The notes under the pieces: generated by a model
Seen by the model: only the letters and a program-made list of their open reading frames with translations
Databases searched by the model: none
Told to the model about the DNA's origin: nothing
Shown here: one piece after another, positions 1 through 7,841 of the stretch
Layout of the letters: each line of letters starts with the position of its first letter
Position numbering within the stretch: the first letter of the stretch is position 1
Translations under genes and position numbers: made by a program
Assembly: GCA_038257155.1 (NCBI GenBank)
Contig: JBBSJP010000012.1
Coordinates: 1-64,000, forward strand
Direction of reading: 5' to 3'
Length of the DNA: 64,000 nt
DNA from: JANJTY01 sp038257155
GTDB taxonomy: Bacteria > Pseudomonadota > Gammaproteobacteria > Xanthomonadales > Xanthomonadaceae

Positions 1-1
1 A

Positions 2-348
2 TCCGCGCCGACGATGTTTGTCGCCCGACCCAACGACCCGGCGGCGCTTGAGCCGACCTACGACATCCAGGGTGGCCTTAACCCCACGTAGGTCGGCTCA
101 AGCCGCGAAGCGGTGGAGCCGACAATGCGAGAGCGACGGGTGTTGCGAAAGTTGCGAGCCGCTCGGCGCGCCGCGTCGGATCCGCGCCGACGATGTCGGT
201 CGCCCGACCCGACGACCCGGCGGCGCTTGATCCGACCTACGACAACCAGGGTGGCCTTAACCCCACGTAGCTCGGCTCAAGCCGCGAAGCGGTGGAGCCG
301 ACAATGCGAGAGCGACGGGTGTTGCGAAAGTTGCGAGCCGCTCGGCGC
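2..348. repeat. Two tandem copies of a 179-bp palindromic intergenic repeat
   Basis: Bases 2-180 and 181-348 are near-identical direct repeats with a period of 179 bp; the second lacks the last few bases. Each unit contains a perfect or near-perfect 17-bp inverted pair (46-62 against 87-103 in the first copy), and its right arm can also pair with GAGCCGAC at 116-123. The second copy carries a few substitutions that break some pairing. No plausible protein is encoded across the repeats. The array probably continues to the left of the window. It resembles the GTAGGTCGGCTC-type palindromes that I associate with xanthomonad-like genomes; this assignment is from memory. Confidence 0.8.
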
Positions 349-372
349 CTCGCCTCCAGTGGCATGCCCCGA

Positions 373-446
373 CTGGAGGGCGCATCTTGATGCGCCGATG
401 CGGAACGCTCGACCGCTGCGACGGCGGATCAAGATCCGCCCTCCAG
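373..446. repeat. Composite hairpin repeat of two self-palindromic arms
   Basis: Bases 373-396 and 423-446 form a 24-bp inverted repeat with two mismatches. Each arm also contains its own 7-bp dyad, GCGCATC/GATGCGC in the left arm and GCGGATC/GATCCGC in the right. The two differences between arms fall at paired positions of these dyads, so each small hairpin is intact. The element lies about 100 bp upstream of the CoA-transferase gene. It looks like an intergenic REP-type element rather than a gene part. No promoter can be assigned with confidence in 447-548. Confidence 0.7.
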
Positions 447-548
447 CGAATGTATCTTTGCTGTGCGCCACACCCTGCCCTTCCGTACCCCACCCCCAAC
501 TCCCCCGCTGTGCGAGCATGATCCCGGTCCACCTTCGGAACACCATCC

Positions 549-2489
549 ATGACGCCACACAGCCACGCCGCCGAGCGCATTGCCGGCATCCGTCGCAGCG
601 GCAAGCTGGTCAGCGCGCGCGATGCGGTGCAGTTGATCCGCGACGGCGATACCGTCGCCACCGGCGGCTTCGTCGGCATTGGCTTCGCCGAAAACCTCGC
701 CGTAGCACTCGAAGCACGCTTCCTCGAAGAAGCCAGCCCACGCGACCTCACCCTGGTCTACGCCGCAGGCCAGGGCGACGGCAAGACCCGCGGCCTCAAC
801 CACTTCGGCCACGATGGCCTGGTGGCGCGCGTGATCGGCGGCCACTGGGGTCTCGTGCCCGCCCTGCAAAAACTCGCCGTGGAAAACCGCATCGAAGCCT
901 GGAACCTGCCACAGGGCGTGATCACCCATCTGTTCCGCGACATCGCCGCGGGCAAGCCCGGGCATCTGTCGCGCGTCGGGCTTGGCACCTTCGTCGATCC
1001 GCGTCATGGCGGCGGCGCGCTCAACGCGCGCACCACCTTTGAGCGCGTGCGCCTGATGCCGATCGATGGCGAGGACTACCTGTTCTACAAGGCCTTCCCC
1101 ATCGACGTGGCCCTGATCCGCGCCACCACCGCCGATCCCGAAGGCAATCTCACGATGGAGCGCGAGGCGCTGACCCTGGAAGCGCTGTCCTTGGCGATGG
1201 CGGCGCGCAATTCCGGCGGCATCGTCATCGCCCAGGTCGAACGCCTGGCCGACAGCCACAGCCTGCCGCCGCGCCAGGTGAAGATTCCCGGCGTGCTGGT
1301 CGACTGCGTAGTGCTGGCCGAGAAGCCCGAATACCACCCGCAGACCTTTGCCGAGCAGTACAGCCCCGCCTTCGCCGGCGAACTGCGCGTGCCGGCGGCC
1401 AGCGTCACGCCGATGCCGATGAGCGCGCGCAAACAGATCGCCCGCCGCGCCGCGCTGGAGCTGCGCCCCAATGCCGTGGTGAACCTCGGCATCGGCATGC
1501 CCGAGGGCGTTGCCCAGGTCGCCGCCGAAGAAAAAGTCATCGACCTGATCACCCTCACCACCGAGCCCGGCACGGTCGGTGGCATACCGGCCGGCGGCCT
1601 CAACTTCGGCGCCGCGGTGAACCCGCAGGCGGTGATCGATCAGCCGTACCAGTTCGACTTCTACGACGGCGGCGGCCTCGACCTCGCCTTTCTTGGCCTC
1701 GCCCAGGTCGATGCCGAGGGCAATCTCAACGTCTCGCGCTTCGGCAGCCGCCTGGCCGGCGCCGGCGGCTTCATCAATATCAGCCAGAACGCCAAACGCC
1801 TGGTCTTCGTTGGCTGCTTCCTGGCCGGCGAAGGCAGCGATGCGAAAACCAAATTCGTGCCCGAAGTCGAACACCGCACCTTCTCAGGCCGCGAAGCCTG
1901 GCGCCGCGGCCAGCCCGTGCTGTATGTCACCGAACGCGCCGTATTCCGCCTGCACGAACGCGGCATCGAACTGATCGAGATTGCGCCCCGCCTGGATCTG
2001 GAACGGGACGTGCTGCGTCACATGGGATTCGCGCCGATCATCGAGCGGCCGCCGGTGCTGATGGATGCCGCACTGTTTCGCGATGAACCGATGGGCTTGC
2101 GTGAGCGGCTGCTGGCTGTGCCGCTGGCGGATCGGTTTGCGTTTGATGCTGGCAGCTCGACCCTGTTCATCAACTTCGAACGGCTGGCCATTCGGAGTCA
2201 GGCTGATGTTGATGCGGTTGAGCGCGAGGTTGCGCGCCTACTCGAACCGCTCGGGCAGCGGGTCTACGGCGTGGTGAACTATGACCACTTCAGCTTGCCG
2301 GCGGAGCTCGAAGACGCCTGGGGCGCCATGGTGCGCAGGCTGGTGGATCGGTATTACCGGAACGTTACGCGTTACAGCACATCGGCCTTCCTGCGCAGCA
2401 AGCTGGGGGAGTCGCTGGCGGCGCGGGGGGTTGCGCCGCATGTTTATGAGAGTGCTGAAGAGGCGAGAGCGGGGTTGGGAGTGGGGTGA
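549..2489 (+). CDS. Fused-subunit acyl-CoA:acetate/3-ketoacid CoA-transferase
   Basis: This family moves CoA between acyl-CoA and free acids such as acetate, propionate or 3-ketoacids in the cytoplasm. The 646-residue protein has an alpha-like half (about 15-285) followed by a beta-like half (about 290-520), as in single-chain Pct/YdiF enzymes. The likely catalytic glutamate is E339 in the TTEPGTVGG segment, which takes the CoA thioester during catalysis; the NLGIGMPEG loop lies just before it at 312-320. An extra region of about 125 residues follows the transferase core and is not part of the minimal enzyme; I do not know its role. The gene stands alone and converges with the nuclease gene downstream. 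Exact substrates cannot be read from sequence. Confidence 0.85.
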   Translation: MTPHSHAAERIAGIRRSGKLVSARDAVQLIRDGDTVATGGFVGIGFAENLAVALEARFLEEASPRDLTLVYAAGQGDGKTRGLNHFGHDGLVARVIGGHWGLVPALQKLAVENRIEAWNLPQGVITHLFRDIAAGKPGHLSRVGLGTFVDPRHGGGALNARTTFERVRLMPIDGEDYLFYKAFPIDVALIRATTADPEGNLTMEREALTLEALSLAMAARNSGGIVIAQVERLADSHSLPPRQVKIPGVLVDCVVLAEKPEYHPQTFAEQYSPAFAGELRVPAASVTPMPMSARKQIARRAALELRPNAVVNLGIGMPEGVAQVAAEEKVIDLITLTTEPGTVGGIPAGGLNFGAAVNPQAVIDQPYQFDFYDGGGLDLAFLGLAQVDAEGNLNVSRFGSRLAGAGGFINISQNAKRLVFVGCFLAGEGSDAKTKFVPEVEHRTFSGREAWRRGQPVLYVTERAVFRLHERGIELIEIAPRLDLERDVLRHMGFAPIIERPPVLMDAALFRDEPMGLRERLLAVPLADRFAFDAGSSTLFINFERLAIRSQADVDAVEREVARLLEPLGQRVYGVVNYDHFSLPAELEDAWGAMVRRLVDRYYRNVTRYSTSAFLRSKLGESLAARGVAPHVYESAEEARAGLGVG

Positions 2490-2491
2490 GT

Positions 2492-2544
2492 GAAAAAGGG
2501 ACGGAGGAAACTATCCTCAGTGACTTTCTCCCGTCCCCTTTTTC
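2492..2544. terminator. Bidirectional terminator-like repeat, copy 1
   Basis: GAAAAAGGGACGG at 2492-2504 pairs with the CCGTCCCC-plus-T-run arm at 2531-2544, giving a GC stem flanked by A and T tracts on both strands. It lies between two convergent genes, the right place for a shared Rho-independent terminator. A second copy with the same arms and a shared CCTCAGTGA core lies at 6862-6913, so it is also a dispersed repeat. Confidence 0.7.
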
Positions 2545-2549
2545 AGGCT

Positions 2550-4844
2550 TCAGTAAACCCCGCAGGTTTGCAGGTTTTCCGCCGGCGCGTAGACAAGTCC
2601 TGATGCCGCCACCGTATCGACACAGAACTCGAAACTTAGCTGGCCCTTGGTCGCTGTGGGCGACGCCAGATAGGCGGTTCCACCGGCGTCGGTTGCCCCC
2701 ATATCGCTGCCGGCGACCCGACCGGTAAACGTGCCGGTGACCTGGGCAGCCGAGACCGGATTGCCGCAGTTGTCGAACACCGAAACATTGGCAGCGCCCA
2801 CCTTGAAGCCGCGGCCCTGGTCGCTGTAGCCCGTCACGACCGAGGCGACATGCACGCTCCCCGCGCTACAGGTGACCGGTGCGGTTGGCGTGGCGCTGGC
2901 CTGGGCACTGAAGCCACTTTCGTTGCTTGAGGTGTCTGCGGCGCTGACGACGTAGTAGTAGGTGGTGCCGTTGATGACATTGCTGTCGCCGAACGCGCTC
3001 GACGCCAGCGGCCCTGTGTTGAGCCGGACAAAAGGACCGCCGCTGCTGGTTGACCGATAGACGAAGTAGCCCGCGAGGTCTGCTTCCGCATTGTTCGCCC
3101 AGTCGAGCGCTACGTTCAGATCGCCGGCGGTGGCTACCAGCCCCGTGGGAACGCCCGGCGCTGTCGTGTCGTCGCCGCCATTTCCGCCACCGGTGCCCCA
3201 CAGGACTGCCGCCCACTCGGGATGGTCGATGAAGGGATTGCGATTACCCTGGTAGCTGTAAACGGCCTCGTTGCGCAGGCGCTCCTTCGCGTCCGGTGGA
3301 TCCTGCTCGTGCCATAGCAGGAGATCGGACAACAGGCCCATGTAGGCCACAGACTGGTTCTCGCTGTTCGACGAGATCAAGGCAGTGTCGTTGGTTAGCC
3401 GCAGATCTGGCTCGGCGGCGCCAGTGACGCCGTGGAGTCCGCCTTCGTAACGAATAGCCATGTACAGAACGGCCCGCGCGACATCGCCTTGGCGGTCTCC
3501 CCAGGTCTGCCAGTACAGCGTGTCGTACCAGTTGGAGTTCCCAGGAAATGCGCCGCTGCCACCGCCGGTGCCGTTATTCACTTCAGTGACACGTTCGACG
3601 CAGTCGGCCAGGCACTCGGCATACGGCTTGTTGTTGCGCGAGGAGTTATAGCCGGCGTCCGACAGGAACAGCATGTGGGTGTCGGTATAGGGGTAGTTGC
3701 TGGCGTTGTCGGAGGTGAATCCGTAGGACTTGGGCCAGGTGTGCTCCCGGTTGTACTCGGTGTTCCCTCCGCCGGCTTTCAGATAGCTGGCGTTCTTGTA
3801 GACATCGAGGATCCGCCCCGGATTCATTGGGTCCTCATCGGCAAATTCCAGGATGTCCCAGGTGTCCGTTGCGGTCGAGCTGTACGGATAGCGCTGATGG
3901 TCGTCGATGATTTCATGCAGGCTCAGGCGCAGCGATTCCGCTGAGCTCGTATCCGCGCTGGCGTAATAGTCCGTGCCCACCGACTGGGTGGAGAACGCGA
4001 AGGTGTGGTCGATCAGCATGCCGTCGGGAGTGCCATCGAGGTCGGCCACGGCTTCGGCGTGCACGCGCACCGAGCAGTTCTCGATGGGTGAAAAGTCGGC
4101 GGCAAGATCCAGCGTGTAGGTAGACGGGCCGCCGCTGACGATGTAGTCATGCGGTCCGCTCACGTCGCATGAAACGCTTGCGAAGTCGCTGCTGACAACC
4201 ACATCTTCGCTGAACCCAATCGTGATGTGGCTGTCCACCGATATGTTTTGCGCGCCGTCGACCGGCGAATGGTCCGTGACGCCGGGGGGTTGATCCATGC
4301 CCGCGAAAGTCTGGTCGGCGTTGCAAGCACCAAATGTCGAGGCGAAGTTCGGCATCCAGACAAAATCGGCATAGCCGGTGCCCGATCCAGCCAGCTGCAG
4401 CGACATGCCGGCAGAGTCGATGCCGTTCTGCGACACACCAATGTCAAGCGACCACATGCCAGTCGCAGGACCGCTATTGCCCAGCATCTGACCTTCGTAG
4501 CTCAGGAACTGGACCAGTGTTCCGCTTCCGTCGACAACAGCGATGCCATCGGGACTACCGTTCTGCAGCCCCGGCGTGTTGACCACCACAACCCCGAAGT
4601 CGCCGCACGTGGCCGGAATCGTCCCCGACAGCGAATGGGTAGCGTAGGCGTCGCCATTGGCACCGTTGTAGAGCAGCAGACTCCAGCCATTCAGGCTTGT
4701 GCCCGCGGCGCCGGCCAGTTCAACGGCCTCACCGACATCGGCACCACTGTTGTCGTAGTGGATCTCGTTGATCCAGACCGTGGCATTAGCCGAGCACGCG
4801 GCTGCCACCAGCGCGATTGCCGCGCCACATTTCTTGAGCAACAT
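2550..4844 (-). CDS. Secreted multidomain endonuclease I-family nuclease
   Basis: This is a predicted extracellular non-specific nuclease of the EndA/endonuclease I family. A Sec signal peptide (about 1-21) is followed by a lamin-tail-like beta domain (22-175, opening VWINEIHYDNSG), a Big_5-type Ig-like domain (187-285), the nuclease domain (about 293-550), a fibronectin type III domain (565-655) and a C-terminal beta domain. The active-site segment EYNREHTWPKS (363-373) is present, with the family's usual arginine-glutamate-histidine order. Later conserved parts such as QGDVARAVLYMAIRYEG and a closing NRNPFIDHPEWA are also present. ATG at 4844 is preferred over TTG at 4850 because GGGGGC lies 7 bases upstream. 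It is divergent from the beta-helix gene. DNA scavenging or matrix-DNA degradation is an inference. Confidence 0.88.
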   Translation of the reverse strand: MLLKKCGAAIALVAAACSANATVWINEIHYDNSGADVGEAVELAGAAGTSLNGWSLLLYNGANGDAYATHSLSGTIPATCGDFGVVVVNTPGLQNGSPDGIAVVDGSGTLVQFLSYEGQMLGNSGPATGMWSLDIGVSQNGIDSAGMSLQLAGSGTGYADFVWMPNFASTFGACNADQTFAGMDQPPGVTDHSPVDGAQNISVDSHITIGFSEDVVVSSDFASVSCDVSGPHDYIVSGGPSTYTLDLAADFSPIENCSVRVHAEAVADLDGTPDGMLIDHTFAFSTQSVGTDYYASADTSSAESLRLSLHEIIDDHQRYPYSSTATDTWDILEFADEDPMNPGRILDVYKNASYLKAGGGNTEYNREHTWPKSYGFTSDNASNYPYTDTHMLFLSDAGYNSSRNNKPYAECLADCVERVTEVNNGTGGGSGAFPGNSNWYDTLYWQTWGDRQGDVARAVLYMAIRYEGGLHGVTGAAEPDLRLTNDTALISSNSENQSVAYMGLLSDLLLWHEQDPPDAKERLRNEAVYSYQGNRNPFIDHPEWAAVLWGTGGGNGGDDTTAPGVPTGLVATAGDLNVALDWANNAEADLAGYFVYRSTSSGGPFVRLNTGPLASSAFGDSNVINGTTYYYVVSAADTSSNESGFSAQASATPTAPVTCSAGSVHVASVVTGYSDQGRGFKVGAANVSVFDNCGNPVSAAQVTGTFTGRVAGSDMGATDAGGTAYLASPTATKGQLSFEFCVDTVAASGLVYAPAENLQTCGVY

Positions 4845-5185
4845 AAACAAAGCCCCCGAAGATGAAAGATCGAATCCAGCACCTAGCCAGAGACATCCCT
4901 ATCTCGGTCGCCTGTCCGCACGCTGCCACCACCCGATGACAGCGCCCTTACATCGGCCACGCCCCCTGCGTTAGCCGACCTGGGCGGCGAACTGCCCCGC
5001 GCGAACAGTAGCCAGCTTGACACGCGCGGTCAATCGAAACCGGGGGCAGAGTACCTTTTCCGTTTAGAGTAGCTGCCCCGTCGGTGCTACAGGTCGGAGA
5101 ATGCATCGCGATTTGCTGTGCTTCTCATGGCAGGCGCCAGCGCAGGCTGATTCGCCGCTGCTTTTTGCACTTGAGGTCTTTCGTG
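4845..5185. other. Divergent intergenic region between nuclease and beta-helix genes
   Basis: This stretch carries the upstream regions of both flanking genes. It contains a GGGGCAG/CTGCCCC inverted pair at 5043-5049 and 5073-5079 enclosing an AT-richer loop. I see no credible small gene, and the in-frame codons upstream of 5186 do not look like coding sequence. No promoter pair is clear enough to mark. Confidence 0.5.
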
Positions 5186-6856
5186 ATGCCAGCATCTTCA
5201 CAGCGGACGCATGGGTTACTGCTGGCTCTGTCATGGACTCTCGCCACGACGCTCGCGGTACCGGCCACCGCTGCCGATTTCTACCTCTGCGACTGCGCCG
5301 AAGGGGCAGATTTGCAATGCCAGGTCGGCGATGACAGCGCCGACGGCACGTCCCCGCAAACCGCCTGGCGAACCTACGACCGCGGCCAGGATGCGTTCGG
5401 CACACTGGACGCGGGCGATCAGCTGAACTTCTGTCGCGGCGGCGTTTTTCCGATCACCGGCAGTACGAGCTGGAACAACAGCCGATGCACGGCAGCGCAG
5501 AACTGCAGGGTTACCGCCTACACCGCGCCGTGGGCAAGCGGCGACGAGGCCCGACCGCAGATCACCCAGGCTAATGGACACGCCTTCGAGTTCGTCGATG
5601 GCGGCGATCCGGATCACGAAGAGGGCTATCACTTCAGCGATCTGGACCTTCGCTGTTCGGACTGCAGCGGCCCGGCGTATGGCTTCGTGCTCTACAACGA
5701 TATCGACAATGTGCGACTGAAACGGCTGCGGATCAGCGGCTTTTCGATCGGCGTGCACCTGGCCGGGTCCAACAGTTGCGCCGGCATCCCGCAGTGCGAT
5801 GACCGCAACGAGCGCTTGACGCTGGTGTCCAGCGAGATCATCGACAATCACGGCATGGGGTTCCTGGGCGCCGGTGACGATCTGTTGATCGCCGACAACC
5901 TGTTCTCAGGGAATGGCGGCGCCAATGTCTTTGATCACAACATCTACATTTCCGAAAGCGGTGGTCAGACCACCGGCATCCGGATCCTGCGCAACACGCT
6001 CTATCGTTCGTCGATCGGCGATGGCGATATCTGTTTCGGTGTTTCCCTGGTCGCGCATGGCCATCACACCGATCTGCTGATCGAAAACAACCTGGTGTAC
6101 GAGGATGTCGGTGGCGCAACCCAGGGGTGCTGGGGCATCGGGCTGACCGCTGGCGGCACCCCGGAGGCGGAAGGGTTCGTGCGGGCGATCGTGCGTGGCA
6201 ACACCATCCGCAATGTCGGCAACACCGCCATCGCGCTGTCTGGCTGCGTGGACTGCATCGTTGAGAACAACCGCATCGAACACGAGCAGGCGTTCCAGGT
6301 ATGGGGAATACAGGCCAGCGAATTCGGCCGTGAAGCCAACGACCTGCCCATGACGCAGTTGACCGTGCGCAACAATTCGATCTATTCCACCGCCAGTGAA
6401 AGCGTCGGCATCCGTGTCGCCGATGAAGGCGTGGGACACGTGATCGTCAGCAATGCGATGCAGTCAACGGGCGGAAGCTGGGCCTGCCTGGATTTGCCGC
6501 TGCCGACATCCGCCTACGCCACGATTGACCACAATGTTTGCAACGCCGGGCCCGGAAGCGAATGGGAAAAGGACTCAGGCGATCTCGCTGCCTGGCAGAC
6601 GGCAACTGGATTCGATGCCGCATCCGAGGCTGCCTTGCCTGGCTTTTTGGACGCGGGCGCGCCGGCGCACAACCTGAGCGCTGCCTCGCCAACATCGCCC
6701 ATGGTCGACGCCGGCCACCCCACGCTCAGTGCTGCCACGGAGTTCCACGGCAGCCCGCGTGTCGGCATCCCGGATGCTGGGGCCCACGAGTATGGCGTGC
6801 TTCCATCCATCTTTGGAGATGGGTTTGAATCGTCGGACTTGCGGCGAGGCGAGTGA
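5186..6856 (+). CDS. Secreted right-handed parallel beta-helix protein with DGFE tail
   Basis: The start at 5186 has GAGG nine bases upstream and gives a Sec signal peptide, MPASSQRTHGLLLALSW onward, ending near VPATAA. The 556-residue mature chain has cysteine pairs near its N-terminus and then many imperfect rungs with NN or DN turns (LLIENNLVY, IVRGNTIRN, IVENNRIE), typical of right-handed parallel beta-helix proteins. A PMVDAGHP...GIPDAGAHEYG segment closes the helix, as in many such proteins. The tail is IFGDGFESSDLRRGE, with the IFxDGFE motif at 6809-6829. Beta-helix proteins often bind or cleave polysaccharide, but no catalytic set is recognisable here. A terminator-like repeat follows directly. 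Confidence 0.8.
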   Translation: MPASSQRTHGLLLALSWTLATTLAVPATAADFYLCDCAEGADLQCQVGDDSADGTSPQTAWRTYDRGQDAFGTLDAGDQLNFCRGGVFPITGSTSWNNSRCTAAQNCRVTAYTAPWASGDEARPQITQANGHAFEFVDGGDPDHEEGYHFSDLDLRCSDCSGPAYGFVLYNDIDNVRLKRLRISGFSIGVHLAGSNSCAGIPQCDDRNERLTLVSSEIIDNHGMGFLGAGDDLLIADNLFSGNGGANVFDHNIYISESGGQTTGIRILRNTLYRSSIGDGDICFGVSLVAHGHHTDLLIENNLVYEDVGGATQGCWGIGLTAGGTPEAEGFVRAIVRGNTIRNVGNTAIALSGCVDCIVENNRIEHEQAFQVWGIQASEFGREANDLPMTQLTVRNNSIYSTASESVGIRVADEGVGHVIVSNAMQSTGGSWACLDLPLPTSAYATIDHNVCNAGPGSEWEKDSGDLAAWQTATGFDAASEAALPGFLDAGAPAHNLSAASPTSPMVDAGHPTLSAATEFHGSPRVGIPDAGAHEYGVLPSIFGDGFESSDLRRGE

Positions 6857-6861
6857 GCGCA

Positions 6862-6913
6862 GAAAAAGGGACGGGGCATTCGTCCTCAGTGAATTTCCGC
6901 CGTCCCCTTTTTC
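6862..6913. terminator. Bidirectional terminator-like repeat, copy 2
   Basis: GAAAAAGGGACGG at 6862-6874 pairs with the CCGTCCCC-plus-T-run arm at 6900-6913. The arms are the same as in the copy at 2492-2544 and the loop shares CCTCAGTGA. It lies directly after the beta-helix gene and before a co-directional regulator gene, so it probably ends transcription of the former. Confidence 0.7.
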
Positions 6914-6954
6914 CGGGTAGGTTAATTCCCCGCCCCCTTTGCTAGCCTGCTGCC

Positions 6955-7608
6955 ATGACGATAAAGCGCAGACAAGGTCGGCCGCCCCATCCCGATGTCC
7001 TGACCCCGGCGGAGTGGCAGGTCGCAGAGTTTGTGCGCCACGGGATGAGCAATCCGGCCATTGCCAAGCGCCTGGGCGTGAGCGTCGACGCGGTGAAGTT
7101 CCACGTCTCCAATGCGCTCACCAAACTCGGTTTTACGCAGCGCAGCCAGCTCAGGCAGTGGGATGGCGTGAGTGTCGGCAGCCTGCTCCACGCCAGCGAA
7201 AAGGACGAGCAAACCATGGTCAGTCTGGGTCCAATCGGGCAGATATCCCGCAGTGTCAGCAACCTCACGGCGGCCGAGGATTGGTATCGGGACACGCTGG
7301 GGCTGCCGCACCTGTTCAGCGCGCCCAACCTGGCCTTCTTCGACTGTGGCGGCACGCGACTGATGCTTGCCCAGGGCGACGGCGCGGCCAATTCCATCCT
7401 CTATTTTCGCGTCGCCGACATCCGCAGCGCGCATGGCCAGTTGCTGGAACGCGGAGTGGCCTTCGTGGCCGCCCCGCACCTGATCCATCGCCATCCCGAC
7501 GGCACCGAGGAGTGGATGGCCTTCTTCAACGACAACGAGGGCAGGCTGCTCGCCATCATGGCCCAGGTCGCGCCCCACGCGGCCCAGCCAGGTGTCATCG
7601 ATGACTGA
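6955..7608 (+). CDS. LuxR-type HTH fused to a VOC (glyoxalase-fold) domain
   Basis: Residues about 15-70 form a LuxR/FixJ-type helix-turn-helix: LTPAEWQVAEFVRHGMSN, then AIAKRLGVSVDAVKFHVSN, a standard recognition-helix pattern. Residues about 90-205 form a VOC/glyoxalase domain (AAEDWYRDTLGLPHLF...; FFDCGGTRLML; EEWMAFFNDNEGRLLAIM). The order, DNA-binding domain first and VOC second, is the reverse of most LuxR regulators, and there is no response-regulator receiver domain. The likely role is a one-component regulator whose VOC domain binds a small molecule or metal, or an enzyme with self-regulation. The ligand is unknown. No clear Shine-Dalgarno sequence precedes the ATG. Confidence 0.8.
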   Translation: MTIKRRQGRPPHPDVLTPAEWQVAEFVRHGMSNPAIAKRLGVSVDAVKFHVSNALTKLGFTQRSQLRQWDGVSVGSLLHASEKDEQTMVSLGPIGQISRSVSNLTAAEDWYRDTLGLPHLFSAPNLAFFDCGGTRLMLAQGDGAANSILYFRVADIRSAHGQLLERGVAFVAAPHLIHRHPDGTEEWMAFFNDNEGRLLAIMAQVAPHAAQPGVIDD

Positions 7609-7623
7609 CATCAGCATGGTAGG

Positions 7624-7641
7624 CCGCTGCGCGCGCAGCGG
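7624..7641. terminator. GC-rich hairpin after the LuxR-VOC gene
   Basis: CCGCTGC at 7624-7630 and GCAGCGG at 7635-7641 form a perfect 7-bp stem with a 4-base loop, 16 bases after the stop codon. There is no T run, so it may be a processed or Rho-assisted end, or simply a palindrome. Confidence 0.35.
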
Positions 7642-7841
7642 TTGAGCAGCGTCCGCAGCCTACGCGCCGATTGCTCACGCGATGCCTCTTCGGCGCGGAT
7701 TCGATGTAAGGCTTTGAAAGCGTCGATGGCGCGCAGCCAGCTCCGCGGCGCGTCAAGCTGGTCGCATGCATCTGTCGGTTTTCGGCTACGATCCCGCCCC
7801 TGTCGAAGTCAGCTGGGACTTGCGACGGATCACTCGCCCGG

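Noticed and set aside
429..1874. A 481-codon frame antisense to the CoA-transferase
   Set aside because: The sense frame matches a known enzyme family end to end; the antisense product is an alanine-rich shadow without domains.
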